Assembly: GCF_002440555.1 (NCBI RefSeq)
Contig: NZ_DJUR01000035.1
Coordinates: forward strand, 45,173 to 109,172
Source: Aerococcus sp. UBA6277
GTDB lineage: Bacteria; Bacillota; Bacilli; Lactobacillales; Aerococcaceae
Direction of reading: 5' to 3'
Length of the DNA stretch: 64,000 nt
This document shows, in pieces, positions 36,699 through 45,753 of this stretch. The notes beneath the pieces are model-generated. The model was not told the DNA's origin and ran no database searches. It saw only the letters and a program-made list of their open reading frames with translations. A program made the translations under genes and the position numbers. Within the stretch, counting starts at the first letter, position 1, and the number at the start of each line of letters is the position of its first letter.

Positions 36699-36707
36699 TG
36701 CTACAAT
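36699..36707 (+). promoter_or_regulatory. Probable late promoter (extended -10)
   Basis: TGCTACAAT is an extended -10 element with no good -35, as expected for an activator-dependent promoter. It lies 28 bp after the ArpU-like gene and 222 bp before terS. Confidence 0.5.
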
Positions 36708-36773
36708 TGTAGTGTGGAGGATTGGCTGAAACGGTCTCCACTACTCCTTAATTTGAATACAAATATCAGTGAT

Positions 36774-36806
36774 GAGCGATTACCTCAAGGTGGTCGCTTA
36801 TTTTTG
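36774..36806 (+). terminator. Terminator between late promoter and terS
   Basis: AGCGATTACC pairs with GGTGGTCGCT (two wobbles, tight TCAA loop) and is followed by TATTTTT. It would stop transcripts from the late promoter or from the early operon unless antiterminated. Confidence 0.75.
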
Positions 36807-36813
36807 TGTCCTG

Positions 36814-36893
36814 AAAACTGCTAACCGCAAGTCAAAACTCAAGTATAAATCTCCTTTAATCTTACGTGCTTCCCGAAAGCGGTTAGTGGTTTT
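36814..36893 (+). other. Large hairpin in the terS leader
   Basis: AAAACtgCTAACCGC (36814-36828) can pair with GCGGTTAGtgGTTTT (36879-36893), enclosing a 50-nt loop. It directly precedes terS, where a packaging (cos or pac) or control element might lie. No gene is seen here. Confidence 0.45.
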
Positions 36894-36928
36894 GAGTACA
36901 CAACTACCACAGAAAGGCGGTGGAAAAT

Positions 36929-37420
36929 TTGGCAAGAAAACAGGAATTGGACGAATACGGACTGAACACAAGAGAACGACGCTTTGCGGATGAGTACATC
37001 GGCAATGGTGGAAATGCGACTGCTGCATATCGTGCGATTAGCCCAAATGCGAAGGAAACCACTTGCGGTACACAAGGCAAAGAGTGGAAAGATAAGCCCC
37101 ACATCCGGTCATATATCGCAGCTAAAACCAAAGAACGCTTAGACGCTGCAAGTTTGCGTGCTGATAACATCCTAGATGAGCTTATAGCAATCGGTTTCGG
37201 ACGGACGCAAACGGGCAAGAATAAGCAAATAGACAACGTCACAGGGGAAATTAAAAAGGATATAACCTATGAAATGACAGCCGTTACAGAGGACCGGCTG
37301 AAGGCTTTAGAACTTTTAGGCAAGAACTTGGCCATGTGGACTGATAAAACGGAAATCAATGCGAACATTGCCCCTGTCACGATTGTCGACGATATTGGGG
37401 TGATGGATGATGACGGTTAA
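36929..37420 (+). CDS. terS: Terminase small subunit
   Basis: The 163-residue protein is of the Terminase_2 type: LNTRERRFADEYIGNGGNATAAYRA is the classic DNA-binding helix-turn-helix. A helical oligomerisation region and a C-terminal RLKALELLGKNLAMWTDK segment follow. TTG 36929 lies 9-12 nt after AAAGGCGG; GTG 36920 is an alternative too close to it. It recognises the packaging site and overlaps terL by 14 bp. Confidence 0.9.
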   Translation: MARKQELDEYGLNTRERRFADEYIGNGGNATAAYRAISPNAKETTCGTQGKEWKDKPHIRSYIAAKTKERLDAASLRADNILDELIAIGFGRTQTGKNKQIDNVTGEIKKDITYEMTAVTEDRLKALELLGKNLAMWTDKTEINANIAPVTIVDDIGVMDDDG

Positions 37421-38690
37421 AGAAGCTTATAAGCCTAAAACAATTAGGCTGAGAACGATTATCGCCCCTTCGTTTTACGAGCTTCATTCTGATATAGCCT
37501 TAAAAGCTCACTCGCACTACTGGCTACACGGCGGGCGTGGGTCGACGAAGTCATCCTTCATTTCTGTCGAGATTATTCTTGGCATGATGAAGGATCCTGA
37601 CGCCAATGCGGTAATTTTACGAAAGGTTAAAGAGACCTTACGCGATTCAGTTTATGAGCAAATGCTTTGGGCGATTGACAAACTTGGGGTTTCACACCTT
37701 TGGCACGAGTCACTTAATCCGTTGTCAATCACGTACATTGAAACTGGTCAAAAGATTATCTTTAAAGGTGCGGACAAACCAAAGAAAGTAAAGTCTAGTA
37801 AGTTCAGGCGTGGTTACACTAAGTTCATTTGGTACGAAGAAGCAGACGAGTTCGGTGACATGCAAACCATCCGGACTATAAATCAATCTTTAGTCCGTGG
37901 TGGCGAAGACATCATCACCTTTTATTCTTACAACCCGCCTCAATCGGCCAACAACTTCATCAACACGGAAATGCAGACACAGGGCTTGCGTGAAGACACG
38001 CTGACCCACTCAAGTACTTACCTAACGGTGCCTGAGGAGTGGTTAGGGAAAGGCTTCATCCAAGACGCTGAATACCTGAAGAAGCACAATCCCAAGAAAT
38101 ACGAACATGAGTATATGGGGATAGTGACTGGTACAGGAGCTGAAGTCTTTACCAATGTTAAAACAAGACGAATTACCGACGAAGAAGTGGCAAGCTTTGA
38201 CAAGGTTAGTCGTGGGATGGACTATGGTTTCGCAGCTGACCCAACCCACTACGTTGAAGCGTACTTGTACAAGCCTAAACGCCGTTTGATTATCTTTACT
38301 GAAATCCACAAGCGTGGGCTAAAGAATAGGAATATCGCTGAAGAAGTGAAGCGATTTAACCCACATCATGCCCTCATCACTACCGACTCAGCGGAGCCTA
38401 GAACGAATGCAGAGTTAAGGGACCTTGGCCTGAACGTTCGAGGCGCCAAAAAGGGACCAGGAAGTGTGGAGTTCGGGATTAAGTTTCTACAAGACCTTGA
38501 TGAGATAGTCATTGACCCTGAACGGACACCGAACACTTACCGAGAGTTTAGCCAATATGAACTGGACCGCGACGGAGACGGAAACTTGAAAGGGACTTAT
38601 CCGGACAAAGACAATCACTCAATCGACGCAACCAGATATGCTTTAGAAAATGAAATGAAACGTGGAGGAGGTGTAAGCGTATGGAAATAG
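37407..38690 (+). CDS. terL: Terminase large subunit
   Basis: The 427-residue packaging motor has Walker A GGRGSTKSS (about residues 42-50), Walker B FIWYEEADEF and the coupling motif FYSYNPP. A C-terminal nuclease starts GMDYGFAADP, with D in TTDSAEP and the final D in HSIDATRYAL. It belongs to the Terminase_3 (PBSX/SPP1-like) group. It cuts concatemers and pumps DNA through the portal encoded next, with which it overlaps by 10 bp. Confidence 0.95.
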   Translation: MMTVKEAYKPKTIRLRTIIAPSFYELHSDIALKAHSHYWLHGGRGSTKSSFISVEIILGMMKDPDANAVILRKVKETLRDSVYEQMLWAIDKLGVSHLWHESLNPLSITYIETGQKIIFKGADKPKKVKSSKFRRGYTKFIWYEEADEFGDMQTIRTINQSLVRGGEDIITFYSYNPPQSANNFINTEMQTQGLREDTLTHSSTYLTVPEEWLGKGFIQDAEYLKKHNPKKYEHEYMGIVTGTGAEVFTNVKTRRITDEEVASFDKVSRGMDYGFAADPTHYVEAYLYKPKRRLIIFTEIHKRGLKNRNIAEEVKRFNPHHALITTDSAEPRTNAELRDLGLNVRGAKKGPGSVEFGIKFLQDLDEIVIDPERTPNTYREFSQYELDRDGDGNLKGTYPDKDNHSIDATRYALENEMKRGGGVSVWK

Positions 38691-40108
38691 AAGTAATCAA
38701 AAAGATTATAAAAAATAATTTAAAAGGCTTTGAGAGCCGAAACAAGCAAACCGCTACCGCAGAAAAGTACTACCGCAATGAAAATGATATCTTGCGAGAA
38801 GACGCAGACGACGCACGCGTTCAACACAATAAGACAGACGACACGAATCCCCTGCGCAATGCAGACAATAGGGTGTCACACCCTTGGCATAGACTTCTGG
38901 TTAATCAAAAGGCATCCTATGCCATGACGACACCACCTAAATTTGATGTGAAGGACAAACACTTAAACGACGAAGTCACTAAGCTTTTAGGTGATAGCTA
39001 CTCAAAGATTGCTAAAGATTTAGCGGTTAACGCTTCTAATGCCGGGATTGCTTGGTTACATTTATGGCGAGACGAGAATAAGCAGAACTTTTTCCGTTAC
39101 GCCGTCGTCGACTCGAAACAGATTGTGCCTATCTTTTCCAAAAAGCTTGGCAACGAGCTTATCGGTGTACTTCGAATCTATGATGACTACAACGAATCAG
39201 GAGACGTGATCACCGTTTACGAGTACTGGAACGACGTAGAGTGCGCAATGTTTGCTAAACGAAAGGGTCAAACAGTCGAAGACATTGAAGCATACAATGC
39301 TTTTAACCTAATTGATATCTCAACGGGAACAGCTGCTGAACAGACCAACACTTACAAGCATGGGTGGGAAGATATCCCGTTTATTCCTTTCAGAAACAAC
39401 GCGGACGAGCTTTCCGACTTAGCCTTGTACAAAGATTTAATCGACGTCTACGATAAGATTTATGCAGGTTTCGTCAATGATTTAGATGACGTGCAAGAAA
39501 TCATTTTCGTACTAACCAACTACGGTGGCCAAAAAAAGCAAGAGTTTTTGGACGACCTGCGGAATTACAAAATGGTCAAAGTTGACGACTTTGGTGATGG
39601 GACGAAAAGCGGTGTTGATACTTTAGCGGTTGACATCCCAACCGATGCGCGTGATAAGTTGCTTGAGATCACTAGAGAGTCCATTTTTGTAAACGGACAA
39701 GGAGTGGACCCACAGAAAAACATTGGACAGAACAACTCAGGAGCTGCATTAGATCATATGTACAGCTTGCTTGAGCTGAAAACATCCGCCATGGAAACTG
39801 AATTTCATCAGGGTTTTGCAAAACTGGTCCGCTTCATCTTGAAATACTCGAACGCTAACGCTGACATTGAAATTACCCAAACATGGAAACGTAATGTCAT
39901 TAACAATGAGTACGAAACAGCCCAAACCGTTTCGTTACTTGCGAACGTAACTTCTAAAGAGACGATTGCTAAAGCTAACCCGCTAGTCGCGAACTGGGAA
40001 GATGAGCTGGAAGCGCAACGAATAGAAGATGAAGAAGATTTTAGAGGCGGAAGCGATTATAAACGCGAAGAGCCCATTGACTTAGGAAGTGATGAAGATG
40101 ACGAGTAA
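38681..40108 (+). CDS. Portal protein (SPP1 gp6-like)
   Basis: The 475-residue protein carries signature stretches of the SPP1 gp6 portal family: NRVSHPWHRLLVNQKASYAM near residue 65, a clip and stem region with DVYDKIYAGFVNDLDD, and an acidic C-terminal tail. Twelve copies should form the DNA channel at the capsid vertex. GGAGGAGG precedes ATG 38681. Confidence 0.92.
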   Translation: MEIEVIKKIIKNNLKGFESRNKQTATAEKYYRNENDILREDADDARVQHNKTDDTNPLRNADNRVSHPWHRLLVNQKASYAMTTPPKFDVKDKHLNDEVTKLLGDSYSKIAKDLAVNASNAGIAWLHLWRDENKQNFFRYAVVDSKQIVPIFSKKLGNELIGVLRIYDDYNESGDVITVYEYWNDVECAMFAKRKGQTVEDIEAYNAFNLIDISTGTAAEQTNTYKHGWEDIPFIPFRNNADELSDLALYKDLIDVYDKIYAGFVNDLDDVQEIIFVLTNYGGQKKQEFLDDLRNYKMVKVDDFGDGTKSGVDTLAVDIPTDARDKLLEITRESIFVNGQGVDPQKNIGQNNSGAALDHMYSLLELKTSAMETEFHQGFAKLVRFILKYSNANADIEITQTWKRNVINNEYETAQTVSLLANVTSKETIAKANPLVANWEDELEAQRIEDEEDFRGGSDYKREEPIDLGSDEDDE

Positions 40109-41129
40109 TCTAACTTATTGGGAAAAGCGATTTCTTCGCATTGAAGCTGACCGTGATAAGCGAGAACAAGCCTATCTAGCTGAAATGAACAAGCGATACG
40201 GTGACCTAGCGCAACGACTGCAAAAGGAAGTGGACGACTGGGTACAGAAATACGCGGTGAATGATAACATCACTGCTTTTGAAGCCAACCAACTGCTTAG
40301 CAAGTCTGAGCAGAAGACGTGGTCTATGAGCCTTGAGTCGTTTAAACAGAAGGCGGTTGAAGGTGGATTTGACCAGGAGTTAAATCGAGAATATTACCGT
40401 TCGCGAATTAGTCGCTTGCAGCAATTACAGCATCAACTTGTCTTTGAGTTGGCGGAACACGCCAATTATGAGATTGACGAGCTTGAAGCTTACCTAGTTG
40501 AAACCTTTGATGAAACCTATCTCAGAAACATTTATGAGATTGCTGACAGAGGAGCCATTAATCTAACCTTTCAGTCATATTCACCACAACAGCTAGCACT
40601 TGCTGTCCGTCAACCCTGGACAGGAGACGATTTCTCTCGTCGAGTGTGGCGAAATCATTTAGAATATCTACCCGACAAGCTGAACAAGACGATGGCTAAT
40701 GCAATTGCACAAGGTTGGGGAACGGACCGAATTGTCAACGAGATGATGAAAGGTATCGATAAGAAACTTAGAAACCGGATGATTACTTTAGTACAGTCAG
40801 AATCGGCCCACATTGCGGAAGAAGCTAGTCAAGCATCTTACCGAGAGACTGGCGTTGAACAGTATACATGGATGGCCACTTTTGAAACACACACTTGTGA
40901 CCAGTGCGCGAGATTAGACGGACAGTCTTTTGACATTGGTGACCCAAGCAGTCCTCACCCAGTAGAAGATACGCATCCGAACTGTCGGTGCACGACGGTA
41001 CCTAAGATTGGTTACGCCCCAGCCATCACCACTCGGTGGCAACGGGACCCTGTAACAGGGAAAGGAAAAGTCATGAAAGTTGAGAAATTTAAAGAGTGGA
41101 AGAAGCGTAAAACCAAAGAAGCTGCATAA
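40098..41129 (+). CDS. Head morphogenesis / minor capsid protein (SPP1 gp7-like)
   Basis: The 343-residue protein is of the phage Mu F/SPP1 gp7 group. The C-terminal domain has YTWMATFETHTCDQCARLDG and HPNCRCTT, the cysteine and histidine pattern of this family. Helical N-terminal half. AGGAAG supports ATG 40098; GTG 40089 and ATG 40092 are alternatives. A few copies probably enter the procapsid with the portal, and possibly follow DNA on ejection. Confidence 0.9.
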   Translation: MTSNLTYWEKRFLRIEADRDKREQAYLAEMNKRYGDLAQRLQKEVDDWVQKYAVNDNITAFEANQLLSKSEQKTWSMSLESFKQKAVEGGFDQELNREYYRSRISRLQQLQHQLVFELAEHANYEIDELEAYLVETFDETYLRNIYEIADRGAINLTFQSYSPQQLALAVRQPWTGDDFSRRVWRNHLEYLPDKLNKTMANAIAQGWGTDRIVNEMMKGIDKKLRNRMITLVQSESAHIAEEASQASYRETGVEQYTWMATFETHTCDQCARLDGQSFDIGDPSSPHPVEDTHPNCRCTTVPKIGYAPAITTRWQRDPVTGKGKVMKVEKFKEWKKRKTKEAA

Positions 41130-41142
41130 AGGAGAATGACCT

Positions 41143-41247
41143 ATGCCCAATTTTGAGAAACGTAAAACAATGACCATGCACCGCTTTTTAAGTCTACTTG
41201 CTGAAATCGGACACCGTCTGCATCCGCCAGACGAAAGGAGATGGTAA
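41143..41247 (+). CDS. Very small basic phage protein
   Basis: A 34-residue frame (MPNFEKRKTMTMHRF...) 8 nt after AAAGGAG, ending at a TAA just before the next small gene, whose AAAGGAG it contains. No function is recognised; it may be a real micro-protein or a leader for coupling. Confidence 0.4.
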   Translation: MPNFEKRKTMTMHRFLSLLAEIGHRLHPPDERRW

Positions 41248-41250
41248 ATT

Positions 41251-41391
41251 GTGAGGTTGAATTACCTACAGGTTTTATCGCTAATTATTTTGATTGCTAA
41301 GTATTTAGCGCTTATCACATGGAATTGGTTTTGGGTAGTCGCTTTGATTATGCTTGCGTGGCTTAGCGACGGTGAAGCAAGAGTCGATTAG
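41251..41391 (+). CDS. Small two-helix membrane protein
   Basis: A 46-residue frame from GTG 41251 (GAAAGGAG upstream) with two hydrophobic helices (about 7-22 and 25-38, W-rich) and an acidic end. Small membrane proteins often occur between head genes in these phages; role unknown. Confidence 0.5.
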   Translation: MRLNYLQVLSLIILIAKYLALITWNWFWVVALIMLAWLSDGEARVD

Positions 41392-41441
41392 GAGTGTGAT
41401 CCTATGCTGAAATATGCAGGTATCTAAGAGGAGTTGTGATT

Positions 41442-41675
41442 TTGGAATTTAACGAAGCTTTTCAACGTAAGGAACGTGGCGTCTCAGTAAAGCAAATAAT
41501 TGAGATTGTCTTAACGCAATCGGATGAAATAGACTCAATAGCCTTAGTCGCGAGACATAAGGACGGAATTATCCACACTTCATACTCTGTTAAAGATGGC
41601 GGTCTAGAACTTTTAGGAATGCTAGAAGTATCGAAAGACCAAGTACTTGAGACAATGAAGGACTTAGACAATTAA
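41442..41675 (+). CDS. Hypothetical phage protein
   Basis: The start is TTG 41442, 8 nt after GAGGAG, giving 77 residues; GTG 41436 is too close. It is a soluble alpha/beta protein (IIEIVLTQSDEIDSIALVARHKDG) with no recognised family, between head genes. Confidence 0.55.
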   Translation: MEFNEAFQRKERGVSVKQIIEIVLTQSDEIDSIALVARHKDGIIHTSYSVKDGGLELLGMLEVSKDQVLETMKDLDN

Positions 41676-41722
41676 ATAGCTCTGACCTGAATACGATGAA
41701 AACAAAAAAAGGAGATTGAATA

Positions 41723-41989
41723 ATGGGAACTAAAGAATTTATTGAAAAGTGTCAACAATTAGTAGCTGAATATGCCAACAGCCATTTAGATGTAACGGAC
41801 GGTGCCAAAAAGTTAACTGCTGATGAAGTGTACGTTGTTTGGTCGGTTAAAGCGTTACAGAATAGCAAGGCTTTATTAAGTACACCGTTGCCTGACGGTA
41901 TGTACTACGAAGTTACTTATAATGGCGATGAAAATGAAATTTACTTCGATGCCTACAAGAAGTTTGAAAACAAAAAGATTGAATTATAA
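41723..41989 (+). CDS. Hypothetical phage protein
   Basis: An 88-residue soluble protein (MGTKEFIEKCQQLV...) after AAAGGAG, closed by a terminator. No family is recognised. It is the last gene before the scaffold gene and could be an accessory (moron-like) gene. Confidence 0.55.
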   Translation: MGTKEFIEKCQQLVAEYANSHLDVTDGAKKLTADEVYVVWSVKALQNSKALLSTPLPDGMYYEVTYNGDENEIYFDAYKKFENKKIEL

Positions 41990-42016
41990 CCATTAGCAAA
42001 AGCTAGTGGTTTTTAT
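41988..42016 (+). terminator. Terminator before the scaffold gene
   Basis: AACCATTAGC and GCTAGTGGTT (one wobble) enclose AAAA and lead into TTTTATTTT. It may set the ratio of early head to capsid transcripts. Confidence 0.8.
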
Positions 42017-42127
42017 TTTGACCTGAATACGTCAATAAACTGTTCTTTTTTCGTGCGCTGAGACGTCACATCAGCAAATCCATCAGTGTCGTTGCACTGC
42101 CAAAACTCGAAAGGAAGAGGAGAAACT

Positions 42128-42706
42128 ATGAAAAGAGAAGACTTGAAGAAATTAGGACTTGAAGATGAAGCCATTGAGTCAGTTATGAAACTACATGGCC
42201 AAACTGTTAACGGTCTGCAAGAGCAAGTTACCGCCTTGCAAGCGTCAGAGGCAAACTTGAAAAGTCAAAATGAAAAGCATGAGAAGGACTTGAAGACGTT
42301 GCAGAAAGACAATGACGACAATGAAACCTTGAAGCAAACCATTAAAGACTTACAAAAGCAAAATGCTGATGCTAAAGCAGAATACGAACAGCAGTTGGTC
42401 GGTATGCAACGTGATAGCGCAATTGAAAAAGCCTTAGCTGCATCCGGTGCGAAAAACACAAAAGCGGTCAAAGCCCTACTTGACGCTGACAAAATTGTGT
42501 TTAAGGATGGCGAGCTTTCCGGCTTAGCAGAACAGCTTGAAGCGTATAAGCAATCCGACCCGTACATGTTTGACTTGGGAACAAAACCTGAAGGGTATGA
42601 GCCTGCAGGCGGAAGCCCGGCAAAAACATACAGCTCTATGGAAGAAGCTATCAAGGCCGACGATTTGGAGAGCTTCTTAGCCCAAGATAAAGAAAGTGAG
42701 GATTAA
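42128..42706 (+). CDS. Capsid scaffolding protein (GP20-like)
   Basis: The 192-residue protein begins with a short DLKKLGLEDEAIE helix. A long charged coiled coil follows (about 25-105, LQASEANLKSQNEKHEKDLK), then the GP20-like domain (AIEKALAASGAKNTKAVKALLD) and a C-terminal acidic tail. Length, composition and position immediately before the capsid gene fit a scaffold. GGAAGAGGAG precedes ATG 42128. Confidence 0.88.
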   Translation: MKREDLKKLGLEDEAIESVMKLHGQTVNGLQEQVTALQASEANLKSQNEKHEKDLKTLQKDNDDNETLKQTIKDLQKQNADAKAEYEQQLVGMQRDSAIEKALAASGAKNTKAVKALLDADKIVFKDGELSGLAEQLEAYKQSDPYMFDLGTKPEGYEPAGGSPAKTYSSMEEAIKADDLESFLAQDKESED

Positions 42707-42710
42707 ATAA

Positions 42711-43712
42711 ATGCCAAATGAAATTACTAAAGTTCTGGACTTAATCACACCGGAACAATATACGAAATACACTAATTACTACTCAGAGCAACACTCAGCT
42801 TTTATTCAGTCTGGTATTTTAACTAACCAACCGTCATTAGACCAAATGATTATCAATGGTGGGCTGTTGGTGACTATGCCTGAATTTAAACAAACGCAAT
42901 TAGAAGACCAAGTCCTTGAAGAAGACAAAGCAATTGAAACAGGTAAGACCCAAGCTGCTAAACAAGTAGCGCCCGTCTTATATCGTGGTACTGGTGCGTC
43001 ATACACTGACTTATCAGCAATCATTTCAGGAGCTAAACCGGCTACTCAATTGTTAAATGACTTTGGTGACTACACTATCCAGTCTGACCAAGCGATTTTA
43101 CAAGCAATTGTAAATGCTATGTTTGACCCGACTTCAGGAGCGTTAAGAGATACACACGTATCTGACCAGTCAGCTATTCAAAACCCGGTTATCAGTCCTG
43201 AAATGGTAATCGACGCACAATCAATCTTAGGTACATCACGTTCTAAGTTAACGTTGATTGCTATGCACTCAAAGGTTAAAGCAGAGCTGCAAAAACAAAA
43301 CGTCCAAACTAAGAACTACATCCCTGCATCAGAGTCGCAAGTTGGCTTTGACACTTACTTAGGTATGCGAGTAGTTGAAGACGATTCACTATTACCAAAA
43401 GAAGGCGTGTACTCAACGTATATCTACGCCACTGGTGCTTTTGGGCGTAACACTGCTACACCTAACGACATGATTACTTTTGAAACTGATCGTGACGTGG
43501 CGAAAGGCAATAACATGCTGTATGTACGTCGTGCCCGTGTATTACATCCACAAGGTTTGACATTCAATAACACATCAGTTTCATCACAAACTCCAACTAA
43601 CACCGACTTAGCGAATCCGACCAACTGGTCTAAAGTTCGCGAAGACAAGAAAATTGGTATTATCTGCTTGAAACACCGTATTTCTGCTGAAATTCCTGTT
43701 GTAGGAGGGTAA
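42711..43712 (+). CDS. Major capsid protein
   Basis: The 333-residue protein directly follows the scaffold gene. LNDFGDYTIQSDQAILQAIVNAMF and the region around DDSLLPKEGVYSTYIYATGAF match phage coat proteins of the HK97-like fold in the group lacking a prohead protease. Codon use is highly biased, as expected for a highly expressed structural gene. It starts 4 bp after the scaffold stop. Confidence 0.87.
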   Translation: MPNEITKVLDLITPEQYTKYTNYYSEQHSAFIQSGILTNQPSLDQMIINGGLLVTMPEFKQTQLEDQVLEEDKAIETGKTQAAKQVAPVLYRGTGASYTDLSAIISGAKPATQLLNDFGDYTIQSDQAILQAIVNAMFDPTSGALRDTHVSDQSAIQNPVISPEMVIDAQSILGTSRSKLTLIAMHSKVKAELQKQNVQTKNYIPASESQVGFDTYLGMRVVEDDSLLPKEGVYSTYIYATGAFGRNTATPNDMITFETDRDVAKGNNMLYVRRARVLHPQGLTFNNTSVSSQTPTNTDLANPTNWSKVREDKKIGIICLKHRISAEIPVVGG

Positions 43713-43716
43713 GCCT

Positions 43717-43878
43717 ATGCCAAAGTACGAGGTTAAATCAATTTTCAGATACGAGCCAACCAAGGAAGTATATATTCCTGGTAGTACCATTGAGTTGACT
43801 GAGGCACAGGCTAAGAAGTTTCCCGATGGTTATATTGAAAAGGTAGGCGCTAAAGGAACACCTAAAACCGACAAGTAA
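43717..43878 (+). CDS. Small head protein
   Basis: A 53-residue frame (MPKYEVKSIFRYEPTKE...) after GGAGGG, 4 bp downstream of the capsid gene. It is basic, with a short IELTEAQAKKFPDGYIEKV segment like the small proteins found between capsid and connector genes in other phages. Exact role unknown. Confidence 0.6.
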   Translation: MPKYEVKSIFRYEPTKEVYIPGSTIELTEAQAKKFPDGYIEKVGAKGTPKTDK

Positions 43879-43893
43879 AGGAGCTGACTAGTT

Positions 43894-44274
43894 GTGGAAG
43901 ATTTAAAAGTGCTACTGCTGGCCAAGTTAAAGACATTAAAAGGTGTGGATGATGGCAAGCAGGACGCCGTTTACTTGTTTGCAATTGAGTTAGCGGTTGA
44001 AACGCTTTTAGCCTTTTGCAACTTAAATGTGGACGAGTGGCCAGTGGGCTTAAATACAACAGCAGTGCTAATGGCCATGGACTCTTTATCGTCTATATCC
44101 TTGTCAGTCCAAGGTGACACAGGCGACGGCGACATCACGGGTATGACAGAAGGCGACTTCAAGATTGAGCGAGAGAGTCGTGCGACGACATTATCCAAGC
44201 TAGCCAGTTTAGATAAGAGTCTGCCTGACAAGTACAAGCGAATTGCATACAGATACAGAAAGTTGGCTGATTAA
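43894..44274 (+). CDS. Head-tail connector protein (gp15/YqbG-like)
   Basis: A 126-residue helical protein with the connector pattern (LLAKLKTLKGVDDGKQDAVYLFAIELAVETLLAFCN) and a C-terminal KYKRIAYRYRKL. It should dock under the portal. The start is GTG 43894 after AAGGAG. Confidence 0.8.
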   Translation: MEDLKVLLLAKLKTLKGVDDGKQDAVYLFAIELAVETLLAFCNLNVDEWPVGLNTTAVLMAMDSLSSISLSVQGDTGDGDITGMTEGDFKIERESRATTLSKLASLDKSLPDKYKRIAYRYRKLAD

Positions 44275-44276
44275 TC

Positions 44277-44630
44277 ATGAAGGGCTTTATTGAGGTCTTT
44301 GAAAGACACTATGACTCACGCATGACAGTTGAAGTCAACAAGCCAGTCAAAGTTGGGAACGTCACGAAGCAAATGTGGGCGAGAGTCTTGACCGACGTGC
44401 CATGTCGGATATCCAAGAAGTCCCACCAAAAGACTGCTAGTGGGGACCAACCACTTGTCGGGTATCAACTGTACCTATATTGCAACCCAAACCTTGAAGT
44501 GCCGGCAGGCAGTCGCATCTCAGTGACTGACACTCACGGAACGACAAGGACGTACAAGCGCTCGTCTGAAGGCTTTTCAAGCTACAATTCACACCAAGAA
44601 ATACTGCTCGTAAGAGAGGTGGTTGCATGA
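44277..44630 (+). CDS. Head closure protein (YqbH/gp16-like)
   Basis: A 117-residue beta-rich protein (MWARVLTDVPCRISKK, GYQLYLYCNPNLEVPAGSRI, FSSYNSHQEILL) in the fixed position of the head-closure or adaptor protein. It overlaps the next gene by 4 bp. Confidence 0.75.
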   Translation: MKGFIEVFERHYDSRMTVEVNKPVKVGNVTKQMWARVLTDVPCRISKKSHQKTASGDQPLVGYQLYLYCNPNLEVPAGSRISVTDTHGTTRTYKRSSEGFSSYNSHQEILLVREVVA

Positions 44631-45112
44631 GTGATGATCTTTTCGATTACTCAGAGTTTTTGGACTTTGCCAACAAATTTCACAAAACCTTGCAAGAAGA
44701 AAACTTTATTATCGACGTGATGAACAAGCTTGGGAACGTCATGCTTAGAAACGTCAAAGCGAATACACCTGTTGGGCAGTACGATGGTACTGTCTTTTTC
44801 ACTGGCCAAGGTGCTGGTGGTAGATATATCGCAGCCTTTGAAGGACCAGGGACTACCAAACAAGGTGGAACTTTACGTCGTAATTGGGAGCTTGTGAGCG
44901 CTGAGAAGAAAGGTGATACGTATGAAGTGGGCATTCGGAACAATACTGAGTATGCCTCGTGGGTCGAACATGGTCACCGAAAATCTGACCATAGCGGTTG
45001 GGTCGAAGGGCAATTCTTCATGCGGATCACCATGGAGGAGCTGGAAAGCCAGTTGCCTAAAATAGTTGGTCCGCTGTATCGAGATTACTTGAAGTCATTT
45101 GGCTTTAGTTAG
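44627..45112 (+). CDS. HK97 gp10-like tail component
   Basis: A 161-residue protein with the gp10/YqbI pattern: GNVMLRNVKANTPVGQ, then TLRRNWELVSAEKKGDTYEVGIRNNTEYASWVEHGHR. It probably forms part of the neck or tail-completion complex. Confidence 0.83.
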   Translation: MSDDLFDYSEFLDFANKFHKTLQEENFIIDVMNKLGNVMLRNVKANTPVGQYDGTVFFTGQGAGGRYIAAFEGPGTTKQGGTLRRNWELVSAEKKGDTYEVGIRNNTEYASWVEHGHRKSDHSGWVEGQFFMRITMEELESQLPKIVGPLYRDYLKSFGFS

Positions 45113-45122
45113 GAGGGAGCAT

Positions 45123-45542
45123 ATGGACTTAACACTATCAATTATTAATGAGTTAGCACGTATTTTCCCCGACGGTACGTTTTACCGTGAGAAGATAGAA
45201 CAGGGCTTCACAGAGCCTAGTTTTTATGTTTATCCAATCTCTGCATCTCAAGACCCATTATTGTCCACACGGAATTATCGCAAGCGCCCTTACTGTGTTA
45301 CGTGGTTTCCGGACACAAGTCTTGATACCACTTCTGAACAGTTAGAAACAATGTCAGACAGGTTGATGAATGAGTTCAAGTTCCTACACGACGACAAGCT
45401 TCATATTCTGTCTAAGGACTTAAAAGTCCGAGACGGCGTGATCGTGATGACGTTCGGTATCAGGTATGTGGTACAAGAAGTGCCGGATGAGTCGACCAAG
45501 ATGCAAGATTTAACAGAGAAAGGAGCATTGAAGAATGGCTGA
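45123..45542 (+). CDS. Tail terminator-like protein (YqbJ/DUF6838-like)
   Basis: The start at ATG 45123 is set by AGGAGGGAG, giving 139 residues (MDLTLSIINELARIFP...). The alpha/beta pattern with FYVYPISASQDP and VMTFGIRYVVQEV fits the YqbJ-type protein in PBSX-like tails, located before the sheath gene. Confidence 0.72.
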   Translation: MDLTLSIINELARIFPDGTFYREKIEQGFTEPSFYVYPISASQDPLLSTRNYRKRPYCVTWFPDTSLDTTSEQLETMSDRLMNEFKFLHDDKLHILSKDLKVRDGVIVMTFGIRYVVQEVPDESTKMQDLTEKGALKNG

Positions 45543-45753
45543 TGAAGAAAAGAAACCATCGACTGCTACACCGAAAGCGAAAGCGACGGCTAAAGCAGTT
45601 GAGAAATATTCAAAAGACGCTGTCATTAATTCGGGAGAGTTCACAGCAATTGAACGAGACTTGTTAAAAGTCGCACTAAAAGATGACGAAGCGTATACAA
45701 CCCAAGATGCAAAACAAAAAATCAAGAATTATAAAGAGGGGGAAGTTAAATAA
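45535..45753 (+). CDS. Small phage tail-region protein
   Basis: A 72-residue protein with a K/A/P/T-rich N-terminus (KKPSTATPKAKATAKAVEK) and a C-terminal FTAIERDLLKVALKDDEAYT segment, common just before the sheath gene in Xkd-type phages. It overlaps both neighbours. Confidence 0.65.
   Translation: MADEEKKPSTATPKAKATAKAVEKYSKDAVINSGEFTAIERDLLKVALKDDEAYTTQDAKQKIKNYKEGEVK

Noticed and set aside
36714..36741. tRNA-like sequence starting GGAGGATTGGCTGAA
   Set aside because: Only a 6-bp GTGGAG/CTCCAC hairpin is present; no T-arm, anticodon arm or acceptor pairing, so not a tRNA.
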